From the NCBI GenBank assembly GCA_947458545.1, contig CANGYH010000001.1, forward strand, positions 372,001-436,000: a DNA stretch of 64,000 nt, in the 5' to 3' direction. Both the position numbers and the translations under genes were made by a program. The stretch is from Cytophagaceae bacterium (GTDB lineage Bacteria > Bacteroidota > Bacteroidia > Cytophagales > Flexibacteraceae). Shown here in pieces: positions 15,176-23,092 of the stretch (the stretch's first letter is position 1; each line of letters begins with the position of its first letter). The notes under the pieces were generated by a model, which was not told where the DNA came from, made no database searches, and was given only the letters and a program-made list of their open reading frames with translations.

Positions 15176-16564
15176 TTGCCTACGTTGTACGCAGCAGTTT
15201 CTATCAAGACGACAGGGCCCCGCATCGGGCAAGACAAGCTCTTGGCTTTGGCCGTAGTGCCCTTCGGTACAGAGGCTGAGCCCGCAGCCTCTATGCATAC
15301 GGCAATAAAGAACCAGGGTTTGTCTCCCCAAGAGGCTGAGCTGCGGGGTGGAGTGCCTTCTAACCTTTACCAGCAGGCCGTACCCTTCTATCAGGTTGCA
15401 AAGCAGATTATCGAGTTTACAGAAGGCCGGACCCTGGTTTGTGCAAACCCTCGGTTAGTGTATAGTTTCCTTAAAAAGGAGTTTAAGGACCTGGGCTTCA
15501 ACTTTCAGCGGCCAACCGTTTGTATAGAGAAAACGGCCCAACGCTACCTGCCCGAAGTAGAAAGCACCAGTTTGCCCTATTTGGCCAGGCATCTAAAGGT
15601 GCCATTTGCGGACAAAAGCTGCGCCCAGGCAGAAGCATTGGCCATGGCTGCTGTAATGCAGCGGCTGGTTCACCTTAAAAACCAGCAAGATCATCCGCCT
15701 ACGTTGCTGGCAGCCACCTTGGCCAAAGAGAGCTTACTGCCACCAGGGATTTCTAAGGCCCGTCTTGCCCAATTGCCCAACGCTCCGGGGGTCTACTACT
15801 TCCACGACGCCGCAGGCAGGGTTATCTATGTAGGTAAGAGCGTTTCAATACGCCAACGTGTGCGCAGCCATTTTCAGATAGACTTAGCGTCTCCCAAAGC
15901 GGTAGAGTTTAAATCGGCGATAGCAGAAATAAACTACGACGAAACCGGCTCAGAGCTTTTGGCCCTCCTGCACGAGAGCGACCAAATCAAGGCACACGAC
16001 CCCGTGTTCAACCACGCTCTAAAGAAGCGTTTCTATGGTTATTGCCTCGAAAGCTACCCAGACGCCAACGGCTACCTCAACCTCAAGATTGAGCGAATGG
16101 CCAAAGCTCTTACACCACATCTACCCGTTAGCAGCATAGAGGCGGGCAAAGGCCTGCTCTTCAATCTGGTAGAGCGTTACCAACTGTGCCAAAAACACTG
16201 TGGGCTCTATAAATCCAAGCAAGGCTGTTTCGACTTTGTACTCAAAAAGTGTTACGGTGCCTGCATCGGCAAAGAGCCACCTGCTGACTACAACGACCGC
16301 GTTCTCGATGCCTTGAGCCGTTTTCAATACCCTCACCAGTCCTTCATCATCGTAGAGCGTGGCCGCACCCCCGGCGAGCTTGGCGTGGTTTGGGTAAACG
16401 ACAATCGCTACCAAGGCTTCGGATACATAGACGAGGCCTTTGCAGATTCTTCCGAAGATCTCAAGGCCTGCATTGCCCCAAAAGCCGACAATAAAGATTG
16501 CCAGCGGATCATTCGATCTTACCTGGCAAACAAACCTTTGGGCAAACTGATTGTACTCGGGTAG
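15176..16564 (+). CDS. DnaQ-like exonuclease fold fused to a UvrC-type GIY-YIG nuclease (exonuclease half degenerate)
   Basis: 462 aa from a TTG at 15176; the first beta strand starts immediately after it, so there is no room for a later start. Residues 1 to about 170 follow the order of a DnaQ-family 3'-5' exonuclease, but the DEDDh residues are missing: Exo I reads AVSIKTTGP where active members have D-x-E-T-T-G, Exo II reads CANPRLVYSFLKKEF without the Asp, and Exo III lacks the His/Asp pair. Residues about 195-275 are a GIY-YIG domain (NAPGVYYFHDAAGRVIYVGKSVSIRQRVRSHF, later E in TGSELLALLHE). A C-terminal region with four Cys (CQKHCGLYKSKQGCFDFVLKKCYGACIG) resembles the linker of Cho/UvrC-type proteins. 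A role in DNA repair is inferred from the family. Confidence 0.82.
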   Translation: MPTLYAAVSIKTTGPRIGQDKLLALAVVPFGTEAEPAASMHTAIKNQGLSPQEAELRGGVPSNLYQQAVPFYQVAKQIIEFTEGRTLVCANPRLVYSFLKKEFKDLGFNFQRPTVCIEKTAQRYLPEVESTSLPYLARHLKVPFADKSCAQAEALAMAAVMQRLVHLKNQQDHPPTLLAATLAKESLLPPGISKARLAQLPNAPGVYYFHDAAGRVIYVGKSVSIRQRVRSHFQIDLASPKAVEFKSAIAEINYDETGSELLALLHESDQIKAHDPVFNHALKKRFYGYCLESYPDANGYLNLKIERMAKALTPHLPVSSIEAGKGLLFNLVERYQLCQKHCGLYKSKQGCFDFVLKKCYGACIGKEPPADYNDRVLDALSRFQYPHQSFIIVERGRTPGELGVVWVNDNRYQGFGYIDEAFADSSEDLKACIAPKADNKDCQRIIRSYLANKPLGKLIVLG

Positions 16565-16646
16565 CGTGCCACAGAGGCTTTCATTTGGGTGTACCCCTGC
16601 CCTACCCTGTTCTTTGTGGTCAAGAAATCAGTTTCTGTCACACACC

Positions 16647-17567
16647 ATGCAAAAAATCACCGTTGTAGGTGCAGGCACTATGGGCAATGGCATTGCCCAC
16701 GTGTTTGCACAAGCAGGCTTCCAGGTTAACCTGGTTGATAAAGCCGAGGCTGGCCTAGAGAAAGCCAAGGTCACCATCAAAAAGAACCTAGACCGCCAAG
16801 TAACCAAAGGCATACTCGCAGCAGACGATGCCTCCGCCGCATTTGGTAGGCTCACATTCGGCACACAATTGCAAGCCGTAGACCCTGGCCAAGACCTTGT
16901 GGTAGAGGCTATCATTGAGAATGTTGACATAAAGCGCGGGCTGTTTAAAGACATGGACCAGCACTTTGCCCCTGGCTGCATTCTGGCTTCCAATACCAGC
17001 TCTATATCCATCACGGCCCTGGGTGCGGCCACCGCCCGCCCAGACAAGGTGATTGGCATGCACTTCATGAACCCGGTGCCGGTCATGAAGCTGGTCGAAA
17101 TCATCAAGGGCTATTCTACCAGCATAGAGACCACGGCCGCCATTGTGGACGCTTGCCAGCGCCTGGGTAAAGTAGCCGTGGCCAGCAACGACTATCCCGG
17201 TTTCGTATCCAACCGCATCTTGATGCCCATGATCAACGAGGCCATCCAGACCTTGTTTGAGGGCGTGGCAGGCGTAGATGAGATAGACCAAATTATGAAG
17301 CTGGGCATGGGCCACCCCATGGGCCCCTTGCAACTGGCAGACTTTATTGGGCTAGATGTTTGCCTAAACATCCTAAATGTTCTCTATACGGGGCTTAAGC
17401 AGCCCCGCTATGGAGCATGCCCCTTGCTGGTAAACATGGTGGCTGCCGGCAAGCTCGGCGCCAAAACCGGAGAGGGTTTCTACGTCTGGGGTACAGACGG
17501 TAAGATAGCCCATCCATCGCCTGGGTTCGACGGCAGGCGCGTAGGCATTGCCCTGCAGACAGCCTAG
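16647..17567 (+). CDS. 3-hydroxybutyryl-CoA dehydrogenase
   Basis: 306 aa from the ATG at 16647; upstream in-frame codons back to 16551 overlap the previous gene and carry no family sequence. NAD(P)-dependent oxidoreductase that interconverts acetoacetyl-CoA and 3-hydroxybutyryl-CoA. The Rossmann loop is VVGAGTMGNGIAHVFAQAG. The catalytic region GMHFMNPVPVMKLVEIIKG holds the active-site His, and DYPGFVSNRILMPMINEA plus GHPMGPLQLADFIGLDV are the C-terminal domain signatures. It is the short single-domain form (PaaH/Hbd-like), not a fused FadB. It probably stands alone: a terminator follows at 17589-17616. Confidence 0.93.
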   Translation: MQKITVVGAGTMGNGIAHVFAQAGFQVNLVDKAEAGLEKAKVTIKKNLDRQVTKGILAADDASAAFGRLTFGTQLQAVDPGQDLVVEAIIENVDIKRGLFKDMDQHFAPGCILASNTSSISITALGAATARPDKVIGMHFMNPVPVMKLVEIIKGYSTSIETTAAIVDACQRLGKVAVASNDYPGFVSNRILMPMINEAIQTLFEGVAGVDEIDQIMKLGMGHPMGPLQLADFIGLDVCLNILNVLYTGLKQPRYGACPLLVNMVAAGKLGAKTGEGFYVWGTDGKIAHPSPGFDGRRVGIALQTA

Positions 17568-17588
17568 ATCAGCTTGCGCCCCAAAAAC

Positions 17589-17616
17589 AAAGGCCGCCCT
17601 TTGCAAGGCGGCCTTT
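17589..17616. terminator. bidirectional terminator between 3-hydroxybutyryl-CoA dehydrogenase and rplT
   Basis: AAAGGCCGCC pairs perfectly with GGCGGCCTTT around an 8-nt loop, flanked by A and T runs. It sits between convergent genes. Confidence 0.8.
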
Positions 17617-17644
17617 TGGTTGTTGATCGGTCTGAACGGTTAGC

Positions 17645-17989
17645 TTACTTAACGCTGGAAACCACCTGAGCAAATACCTCGGGGTGGTTCATCGCCAGGT
17701 CGGCCAGAGCCTTGCGGTTCAAGGACAGGCCCTTTTTGTTGGCCAGACCCATGAATGCGCTGTAGCTCATACCGTGCAGACGAGCAGCTGCATTGATACG
17801 CTGGATCCACAGGCCGCGGAAATCGCGCTTTTTGGCGCGGCGGTCGCGATAGGCGTAGTTGAGACCTTTTTCGACGGCATTTTTAGCTACCGTCCAAACG
17901 TTTTTACGACGGCCGAAATACCCTTTGGCCATCTTCATCACCTTTTTGCGACGAGCGCGGCTGGCGACGGAGTTTACACTTCTTGGCAT
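17645..17989 (-). CDS. rplT: 50S ribosomal protein L20
   Basis: 114 aa, standard length. The N-terminus [30 protein letters not shown] and the [20 protein letters not shown] block are diagnostic. It binds 23S rRNA early in large-subunit assembly. It lies 92 bp downstream of rpmI on the same strand, the usual rpmI-rplT order. Confidence 0.98.
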   Translation of the reverse strand: MPRSVNSVASRARRKKVMKMAKGYFGRRKNVWTVAKNAVEKGLNYAYRDRRAKKRDFRGLWIQRINAAARLHGMSYSAFMGLANKKGLSLNRKALADLAMNHPEVFAQVVSSVK

Positions 17990-18081
17990 GTTGTGTTTGT
18001 GTTTTGCCGCAGGCGCTGGCAGGGGCCAGACTTAATGCCTTTTGGCGGGGTAAAAGAGGGATGAGAAAGAGCGATGAAGCC

Positions 18082-18276
18082 TTAAGCCTGCAACATCATT
18101 TTGACCCGGGGCATATCTGCCACAGATACCAAACCAGCCTGGCGGAGGCCACGCTTCTGCTTGGTTTCTTTTTTGGTCAAGATGTGATTCTTGAATGCAT
18201 GCTTGCGCTTGATCTTGCCCGTTCCGGTAACGGAAAACCGTTTTTTGGCACCGGATTTCGTCTTCATTTTTGGCAT
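18082..18276 (-). CDS. rpmI: 50S ribosomal protein L35
   Basis: 64 aa from the ATG at 18276 ([20 protein letters not shown]), standard for L35; the frame continues open to 18306 but the added residues are not part of the family. The usual upstream partner infC is missing: the next gene (18390) faces away. A TACCTTTG -7 element at 18283-18290 lies just 6 bp before the start, suggesting that rpmI-rplT has its own promoter here with almost no leader. Confidence 0.97.
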   Translation of the reverse strand: MPKMKTKSGAKKRFSVTGTGKIKRKHAFKNHILTKKETKQKRGLRQAGLVSVADMPRVKMMLQA

Positions 18277-18282
18277 AGCGCG

Positions 18283-18290
18283 CAAAGGTA
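18283..18290 (-). promoter_or_regulatory. -7 element of rpmI-rplT (TACCTTTG)
   Basis: On the minus strand TACCTTTG, a strict TAnnTTTG match, 6 bp upstream of the rpmI start codon. I see no TTG at the expected -33 distance. Confidence 0.5.
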
Positions 18291-18389
18291 ACCCCAAAAA
18301 CACCACTATTCCTAACTGTATGGCCTAAATATGGGCCTGCATGAAGGCTTTAACTTAGCGCCCTGTAAAGCCTAACCGCAATACGCTGC

Positions 18390-19325
18390 ATGTTTTTAAC
18401 ATTACCCAGATTCTGTACCAAGGCCCGTTGGAGCCACGCACTGCTCTTATCAGCGTTGTTTGTCAATGGCCAAGCGGCCATTGCCCAAGCAGACCGTACC
18501 GTCGTAAGCCGCGGCCTTATCAGCCGGTACAGTTTCGATGGCACCTTGGCCGACAGCAGTGCCTCTCAGAGTAACCTTAGCGGCAACGCCGGCTTCGGGC
18601 CAGACCGCCAAGCCCGTGCAAATGGAGCTATCCTCCTCACAGGCTCTGCAGCGCTGCCTTCAGCGCAGCCGCTCAACATTGTTACTGACTTTTCTGCCGC
18701 CTGTTGGATCAGGCCCACCCGCTTGCCGGGCCGTGGCAGATTGCACGCCATATTCTCGGTAGAATCCACCACGCTTTTTTTCAATCTGGGCCTCAGCGGC
18801 GACAGTGGCATAGGCTTCCGGTTTGAGGCCAATGGGCCACAACCCTTTGTAAACACACCGATTCCGGCAGATTTAACCAGCAACTGGGCCCACATTGCCG
18901 TCACCAGAGATGCCAATACGTGCAAGCTGTTCCTCAACGGCAGGCGGGTAGATAGCGTTGCCGTCAGTGCAGCTCCGGTAGATGGCCTCTCCAACGGTTT
19001 GTTGGTTGGTGGCTCCAATCTGCTGGCTATGTTCGGGGTAGAGGGCTTCTATGACGGCCTATTGGATGAACTACGTTTTTATAACCGGGCCCTCACAAGG
19101 GCAGAGATTGATACGTTGGCAGGCAACATAGCCGTCTCCATCAAGCCAGCGTCCAAACGGGCCAACCCCATGGCGCTGGTAATGGAGGCTGCCCAGTTTG
19201 CAAGTGCATACCCAGCCGCAAACGTAATCTCCCTTACGGGCGCGCAAGCCCAGCCACAGGCATTGCAACCCGGATGCTACATCTGGCTGGTAGATGGCCA
19301 AAGGCGGCGGTTGGTTATCCGCTAG
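18390..19325 (+). CDS. secreted LamG/concanavalin-like domain protein
   Basis: 311 aa. A signal peptide spans about residues 14-33 (HALLLSALFVNGQAAIAQ). Residues about 42-235 form a LamG-like jelly roll: GLISRYSFDGTLADSSASQ, then FSAACWIRPTRLPGRGRLHAIFS, WAHIAVTRDANTCKLFLNGRRVDS, and YDGLLDELRFYNRALTRAEIDTL, the classic end of the fold. Such domains bind carbohydrate or protein on the cell surface. The last 35 residues (LQPGCYIWLVDGQRRRLVIR) look like the end of a type A T9SS sorting domain (PGxYxV...G...RLVI), but the domain is much shorter than usual, so T9SS export is only suggested. It diverges from rpmI and ends at a terminator. Confidence 0.8.
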   Translation: MFLTLPRFCTKARWSHALLLSALFVNGQAAIAQADRTVVSRGLISRYSFDGTLADSSASQSNLSGNAGFGPDRQARANGAILLTGSAALPSAQPLNIVTDFSAACWIRPTRLPGRGRLHAIFSVESTTLFFNLGLSGDSGIGFRFEANGPQPFVNTPIPADLTSNWAHIAVTRDANTCKLFLNGRRVDSVAVSAAPVDGLSNGLLVGGSNLLAMFGVEGFYDGLLDELRFYNRALTRAEIDTLAGNIAVSIKPASKRANPMALVMEAAQFASAYPAANVISLTGAQAQPQALQPGCYIWLVDGQRRRLVIR

Positions 19326-19337
19326 CCTGGTTACCAC

Positions 19338-19373
19338 AAAAAAAAGAGCCGCAGACCTGCGGCTCTTTTTTTT
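19338..19373. terminator. bidirectional terminator between the LamG gene and clpP
   Basis: Eight A, then GAGCCGCA, loop GACC, TGCGGCTC, then eight T: perfectly symmetrical, so it can act on both convergent transcripts. It is one of the strongest hairpins in the window. Confidence 0.9.
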
Positions 19374-19384
19374 ATCGGTAAGAA

Positions 19385-20110
19385 TTAGGCTCTGACGAGT
19401 ACCTCGTCTATCAGGCCATAGGCCTTGGCCTCCTCAGCACGCATCCAATAGTCGCGGTCTGAGTCTTGCTCAATCTTCTCGTAGGTTTGGCCGCTGTGCT
19501 TGGCAATGATGTTGTAAAGCTCCTCGCGGATCTTGATGATCTCCTTAGCGGTGATCTCAATGTCGCGGCTCTGCCCTTGTGCACCGCCAGACGGCTGGTG
19601 GATCATCACCCGGGCATGGGGCAATGCCGAGCGTTTGTTGGCCGCACCACCGCAAAGGAGCACGGCACCCATAGAGGCTGCCAGGCTTGTGCAGATGGTG
19701 GCTACGTCTGGCGCAACCCATTGCATCGTGTCGTAAATACCTAGTCCGTCGTAAACAGACCCGCCTGGGCTATTGATGTAAAGCAGGATATCCTTCTTGG
19801 AATCTGCACTGGCCAAAAACAGCAACTGCGCCACAATGATGTTGGCAATGTTGCTCTCTACCGGCGTGCCCAAAAAGATGATACGGTCAGCCATGAGGCG
19901 CGAGAAAACGTCGATTTCTCGGAAGTTGGTCGGCCGCTCTTCAATGATGGCGCGGGTCATGTTTTCAAACCCCTGCCCTACCCCACCAAAGCCTGGGATG
20001 TTACCCCCGTATCCGGCCTGGTTGGTGATGTTCTGGTACCGATCAACGTTCAATCCGTTGATGCTTCTATGCTTTACAGCATACTTGCGAAACTCCTCAG
20101 AGAAATTCAT
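19385..20110 (-). CDS. clpP: ATP-dependent Clp protease proteolytic subunit
   Basis: 241 aa, a serine peptidase that forms the tetradecameric chamber fed by ClpX or ClpA/C. The triad is visible: Ser146 in [12 protein letters not shown], His171 in [11 protein letters not shown], Asp220 in DSDRDYWM. The oxyanion region [13 protein letters not shown] is intact. The N-terminus is about 45 residues longer than E. coli ClpP and Gly-rich ([15 protein letters not shown]); this may be a propeptide or a disordered extension. It lies 29 bp downstream of tig on the same strand, the classical tig-clpP order; clpX is not next to it, since a terminator follows. Confidence 0.97.
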   Translation of the reverse strand: MNFSEEFRKYAVKHRSINGLNVDRYQNITNQAGYGGNIPGFGGVGQGFENMTRAIIEERPTNFREIDVFSRLMADRIIFLGTPVESNIANIIVAQLLFLASADSKKDILLYINSPGGSVYDGLGIYDTMQWVAPDVATICTSLAASMGAVLLCGGAANKRSALPHARVMIHQPSGGAQGQSRDIEITAKEIIKIREELYNIIAKHSGQTYEKIEQDSDRDYWMRAEEAKAYGLIDEVLVRA

Positions 20111-20139
20111 GCGCTAACTACGGCAAATGCCGCGCCAAG

Positions 20140-21453
20140 TTAGTTCTGATTGGCAATGCCCTGCAGCTCCTCGTGCGATACTGACTTCTCTACGCGCAGC
20201 ATTTTTGCCGATGCAGCAGCCAAAATCTTGCCCGAGCGCGCACGGCCGGCCATCTCGTTCATGATGTTGCGGTCTTTCTGGCTCAGCAGTTTGATGGCCA
20301 TGTTGCGCAGCTCCTCGTCATTGCCCATGCCCGCAGGGTAGTAGCCACTGCCAACAATAGCCTGCATGGTTTCTTGTACAACATCCTCAAAATCAACCTG
20401 TACCTCAAGCGTCTCGGCCAGTTTATCCAGCACCAGATTGTTGCGGACGGCTTTCATCTCACGGGCAAACTCTTCATCGGTCAGTTGCTTTTGCTGGTGC
20501 TCGTAGGTGTGCTCCACCATGTGCTTTAAGAAAGCCTCGGGCAAGGAAATGTTGGCTGTCTCGCGCAAGGTATTGAGGGCAATAGCCTGCTCTACATACT
20601 CAACACCGCTTTGGCTGTTGGCTGCCATTTTGTCGGCATAGGCACGGATTACAGTCTGCTCGTCTTCGCTGTAAGTCAGGCCGAGGCGCTCCTCAACAAA
20701 AATCTGGTCTAGCTCCGGCAGTTTAAAAGCCTGCACCTTTTCTACTTTGAAGGTGGCCTTGCCTGCAGGTGTAACATCTTCAGGCTTGCTTAAAAACAAC
20801 ACCTTACGCAGCTCGTCCTCAGAGAAAGCCTCACCTAGCTCTACGGTTACGGCATCGCCTGCCTTGGCGCCCATAAAGGCAGCTTGGCCTGCTTCTGTCA
20901 TACGCTCAGCGCTTAGGTATGTCTTTTTAGGCTCTTCTCCGCTGCGCTCATACTCGGCATAGATGATGGAGTTGGCCTCTATAGCATCTTGGTCAGCCAG
21001 TTTACCACTGCGCTTGCGTAGCGACTCAATCTCGCCCTTGGCTTGCTCGTCGGTAAAGGCGAGCCTGAACTTAGGCAGCTCAATGGTTGCCAGGTCTGGC
21101 AAATCGAACTCGGGCACCAAAGCCATCTCATAGCTAAGGTCAAAAGTGCTTGCCGCAGGGTCGGCCTCCTGGTGATCCTTGTTGTGAATCTCACCAAGGA
21201 TCTGCACGTTGTTGTCCTTCAGATACTGGTTGATCGTCTCAGAGACTTTATCATTCAGTGCCTCAAGTTTCAGGCCTTGGCCGTACATTTTCTCTACAAG
21301 CTGCTCTGGCACTTTGCCAGGCCTAAAGCCCTTTACATTGGCTTTAGCCGCGTAACTCCGCAGGCGCTTCTTGTATTCAGCGGCAAAGTCAGCAGTTGTA
21401 AACTGAAGGTTCAGCGTTCCTACGCCTTGGTCTTTCGAGAATGTAACGTTCAT
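20140..21453 (-). CDS. tig: trigger factor
   Basis: 437 aa from the ATG at 21453; the frame is open further upstream to 21552, but that part runs into the tRNA-Leu gene. Ribosome-associated chaperone that meets nascent chains at the exit tunnel. The ribosome-binding loop is GFRPGKVP in the N-terminal domain. A middle FKBP-like domain follows (EPKKTYLSAERMTEAGQAAFMGAKAGD) and a long helical C-terminal arm (LPEAFLKHMVEHTYEHQQKQLTDEEFAREM). The FKBP region is divergent, as usual in Bacteroidota. It probably forms an operon with clpP. Confidence 0.93.
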   Translation of the reverse strand: MNVTFSKDQGVGTLNLQFTTADFAAEYKKRLRSYAAKANVKGFRPGKVPEQLVEKMYGQGLKLEALNDKVSETINQYLKDNNVQILGEIHNKDHQEADPAASTFDLSYEMALVPEFDLPDLATIELPKFRLAFTDEQAKGEIESLRKRSGKLADQDAIEANSIIYAEYERSGEEPKKTYLSAERMTEAGQAAFMGAKAGDAVTVELGEAFSEDELRKVLFLSKPEDVTPAGKATFKVEKVQAFKLPELDQIFVEERLGLTYSEDEQTVIRAYADKMAANSQSGVEYVEQAIALNTLRETANISLPEAFLKHMVEHTYEHQQKQLTDEEFAREMKAVRNNLVLDKLAETLEVQVDFEDVVQETMQAIVGSGYYPAGMGNDEELRNMAIKLLSQKDRNIMNEMAGRARSGKILAAASAKMLRVEKSVSHEELQGIANQN

Positions 21454-21488
21454 ATAGATGGAGGTCTGGCGCAATGTCCAGATAGGAA

Positions 21489-21513
21489 AAAGCCCCTGAA
21501 TTCCAGGGGCTTT
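21489..21513 (-). terminator. intrinsic terminator between tRNA-Leu and tig
   Basis: AAAGCCCCTG pairs with CAGGGGCTTT around a 5-nt loop; on the minus strand it is followed by TTTTCC. It lies 13 bp past the tRNA-Leu 3' end and 36 bp before the tig start, so it separates the tRNA from the protein operon. Confidence 0.75.
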
Positions 21514-21525
21514 GCCTATGTTTGG

Positions 21526-21607
21526 TGCGGATGGAGGGACTCGAACCCACATGCCTCGCGGCGCCAGATCCTAAGTCTGGTACGTCTACCAATTTCGCCA
21601 CATCCGC
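21526..21607 (-). tRNA. tRNA-Leu (anticodon TAG)
   Basis: On the minus strand it runs from GCGGATG to CATCCGC plus discriminator A, a seven-pair acceptor stem. The D arm is TGGCGAAATTGGTAGACG, the anticodon arm CCAGA-CTTAGGA-TCTGG with anticodon TAG (reads CTA), then a long variable arm, as in class II tRNAs, and a T arm with GGTTCGAGTCC. 82 nt; CCA is not encoded. Confidence 0.95.
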
Positions 21608-21617
21608 AAACGGAACG

Positions 21618-21625
21618 CAAAAGTA
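21618..21625 (-). promoter_or_regulatory. -7 element of tRNA-Leu (TACTTTTG)
   Basis: On the minus strand TACTTTTG, a strict TAnnTTTG match, 10 bp before the 5' end of tRNA-Leu. No clear -33 box. Confidence 0.5.
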
Positions 21626-21659
21626 AGCCTCAACGGCTAATTATCCCCTTTCTGCTTTT

Positions 21660-22622
21660 TTAAAGGTTAAACGTCTTTTCTATCTGATAGTCGTTTTTGC
21701 GAATATTGCCTTGGCTGATCATCTCGCCTAAGAACCCTGCCAGAAACATCTGAAACCCAATCACAGTGGCCGTCAGTGCCAGAAAGAACAACGGCTGCTC
21801 TGTCACTTCGCGCACACGTACGTTCTGGAAGCCAGCCACAAACTTTTCTACGCTCAGGTATCCGGTTATCGAAAGGCCAATCAAAAACAGCAAGGTGCCT
21901 ATGGAGCCAAAAAAGTGCATAGGCCGCTTCTTGTACTTGGATACAAAAACGATTGACATCAGGTCTAAAAAGCCGAATACAAACCGCTCTAGGCCAAACT
22001 TAGTAACCCCGTACTTGCGGGCCCGGTGTTCCACAACCTTTTCGCCTATCTTACTAAAGCCGTTCCATTTGGCAATCAAGGGGATGTAGCGGTGCATCTC
22101 ACCATACACTACAATAGACTTGACCACCTTGCTGCGGTAGGCCTTCAGCCCACAATTGAAATCGTGCAGCTTAATGCCCGAGACAGCCTGCGTAACTCTG
22201 TTGAAGAGTTTGCTTGGCACCGTCTTGCTGATCGGATCGTAGCGATTTTTCTTCCAGCCTGATACCAGATCGTAGCCTTGCCCTTCAATCATGGCAAATA
22301 GGCCCGGTATCTCGTCCGGGCTATCCTGCAGGTCGGCGTCCATCGTAATTACGACTCTGCCGTTGCAGCGCTCGAAGCCTACTTGCAAGGCTGCACTCTT
22401 GCCATAGTTCTTCTGGAAGGATACCACTTTGACGTTTGGATCGACGGCAGCCAGGCGGCTTAAAACGTCCAAGCTGCCATCCGTAGAGCCGTCGTTTACA
22501 AACAGTATCTCATAACTGTAACCGGCCTTGGCTACCACCCTTGTTATCCACTCGTGCAGCTCAGGCAAAGACTCTTCTTCGTTGAAGAGCGGCACCACGA
22601 CCGAAAGGTCATTCGTTGTCAT
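21660..22622 (-). CDS. family 2 glycosyltransferase, polyprenyl-phosphate type, with membrane anchor
   Basis: 320 aa. The N-terminal GT-A domain has LSVVVPLFNEEESLPELHEW, LFVNDGSTDGS, and the metal-binding MDADLQDSPDEI. FNRVTQAVSGIKLHDFNCGLKAYRSKV is the segment typical of DPM1/GtrB-like enzymes that move a sugar from a nucleotide to polyprenyl phosphate. Two C-terminal transmembrane helices (HFFGSIGTLLFLIGLSITGYL and FFLALTATVIGFQMFLAGFLGEM) anchor it to the inner membrane. It is the last gene of the fur-led run, 17 bp after the four-helix membrane protein, so its lipid-linked sugar may serve an envelope glycan with the cytidylyltransferase and deacetylase upstream. Confidence 0.88.
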   Translation of the reverse strand: MTTNDLSVVVPLFNEEESLPELHEWITRVVAKAGYSYEILFVNDGSTDGSLDVLSRLAAVDPNVKVVSFQKNYGKSAALQVGFERCNGRVVITMDADLQDSPDEIPGLFAMIEGQGYDLVSGWKKNRYDPISKTVPSKLFNRVTQAVSGIKLHDFNCGLKAYRSKVVKSIVVYGEMHRYIPLIAKWNGFSKIGEKVVEHRARKYGVTKFGLERFVFGFLDLMSIVFVSKYKKRPMHFFGSIGTLLFLIGLSITGYLSVEKFVAGFQNVRVREVTEQPLFFLALTATVIGFQMFLAGFLGEMISQGNIRKNDYQIEKTFNL

Positions 22623-22639
22623 AGGTCAAAAGTAGCAGA

Positions 22640-23092
22640 CTAGGCAGCAGGCCTCGATTTTGGAGAAAAAAGCCTGGCCAGCCCCAGTGTAACCAGCATC
22701 AAAACAAAAACAGGCGTTAGCCGAGCCAGCGAGATATCAATCAGCGTGGCGGCTAAGCTCATGTTGGGGAACATGGCCGCAAATCGGGTTGCTATTAGCT
22801 CAAATGGCGTCAGCACGAAAACGGCCGCAAGCCCTACGGCCTGCAGTAAGATGAAAAATGTGGTGCCCAAAAAGATTGGCCTTGCCCCAAGCTGGCGCGT
22901 ATTGAAAAGATAGGCATAAAACCCCAACAAGAAGAAGATAGGGTAAATCACGTCGGCATTGAGCTGCCCGAGTGGTACGTCTGCACTTGCCAACACCACT
23001 ACGTCAAACAAACCAGTACTTACTCCCGCCAGCAACCCAAACAGGCAAGCAAATGCTTCCATACGTTTTGGCAACTTAAACATTGGCTGCAA
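22640..23092 (-). CDS. four-helix membrane protein, DUF4199-like
   Basis: 150 aa, or 147 from the second ATG at 23083. Four hydrophobic helices: AFACLFGLLAGVSTGLFDVVVL, VIYPIFFLLGFYAYLF, IFLGTTFFILLQAVGLAAVFVL, and LTPVFVLMLVTLGLARLF. Size and topology resemble the DUF4199 proteins that often sit next to glycosyltransferases in Bacteroidota, but I cannot confirm the family by eye. The start overlaps the end of the dihydroorotase-like gene by 17 bp, so it is translationally coupled. Function unknown. Confidence 0.65.
   Translation of the reverse strand: MQPMFKLPKRMEAFACLFGLLAGVSTGLFDVVVLASADVPLGQLNADVIYPIFFLLGFYAYLFNTRQLGARPIFLGTTFFILLQAVGLAAVFVLTPFELIATRFAAMFPNMSLAATLIDISLARLTPVFVLMLVTLGLARLFSPKSRPAA

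Noticed and set aside
18016-18029. Small CTGGC-AGGG-GCCAG hairpin in the rpmI-rplT gap, possible L20 binding site
   Set aside because: Only five pairs; no pseudoknot or other mark of a ribosomal leader visible.
21043-21663. 206-aa plus-strand frame across tig and tRNA-Leu
   Set aside because: It crosses a tRNA gene and lies antisense to trigger factor.
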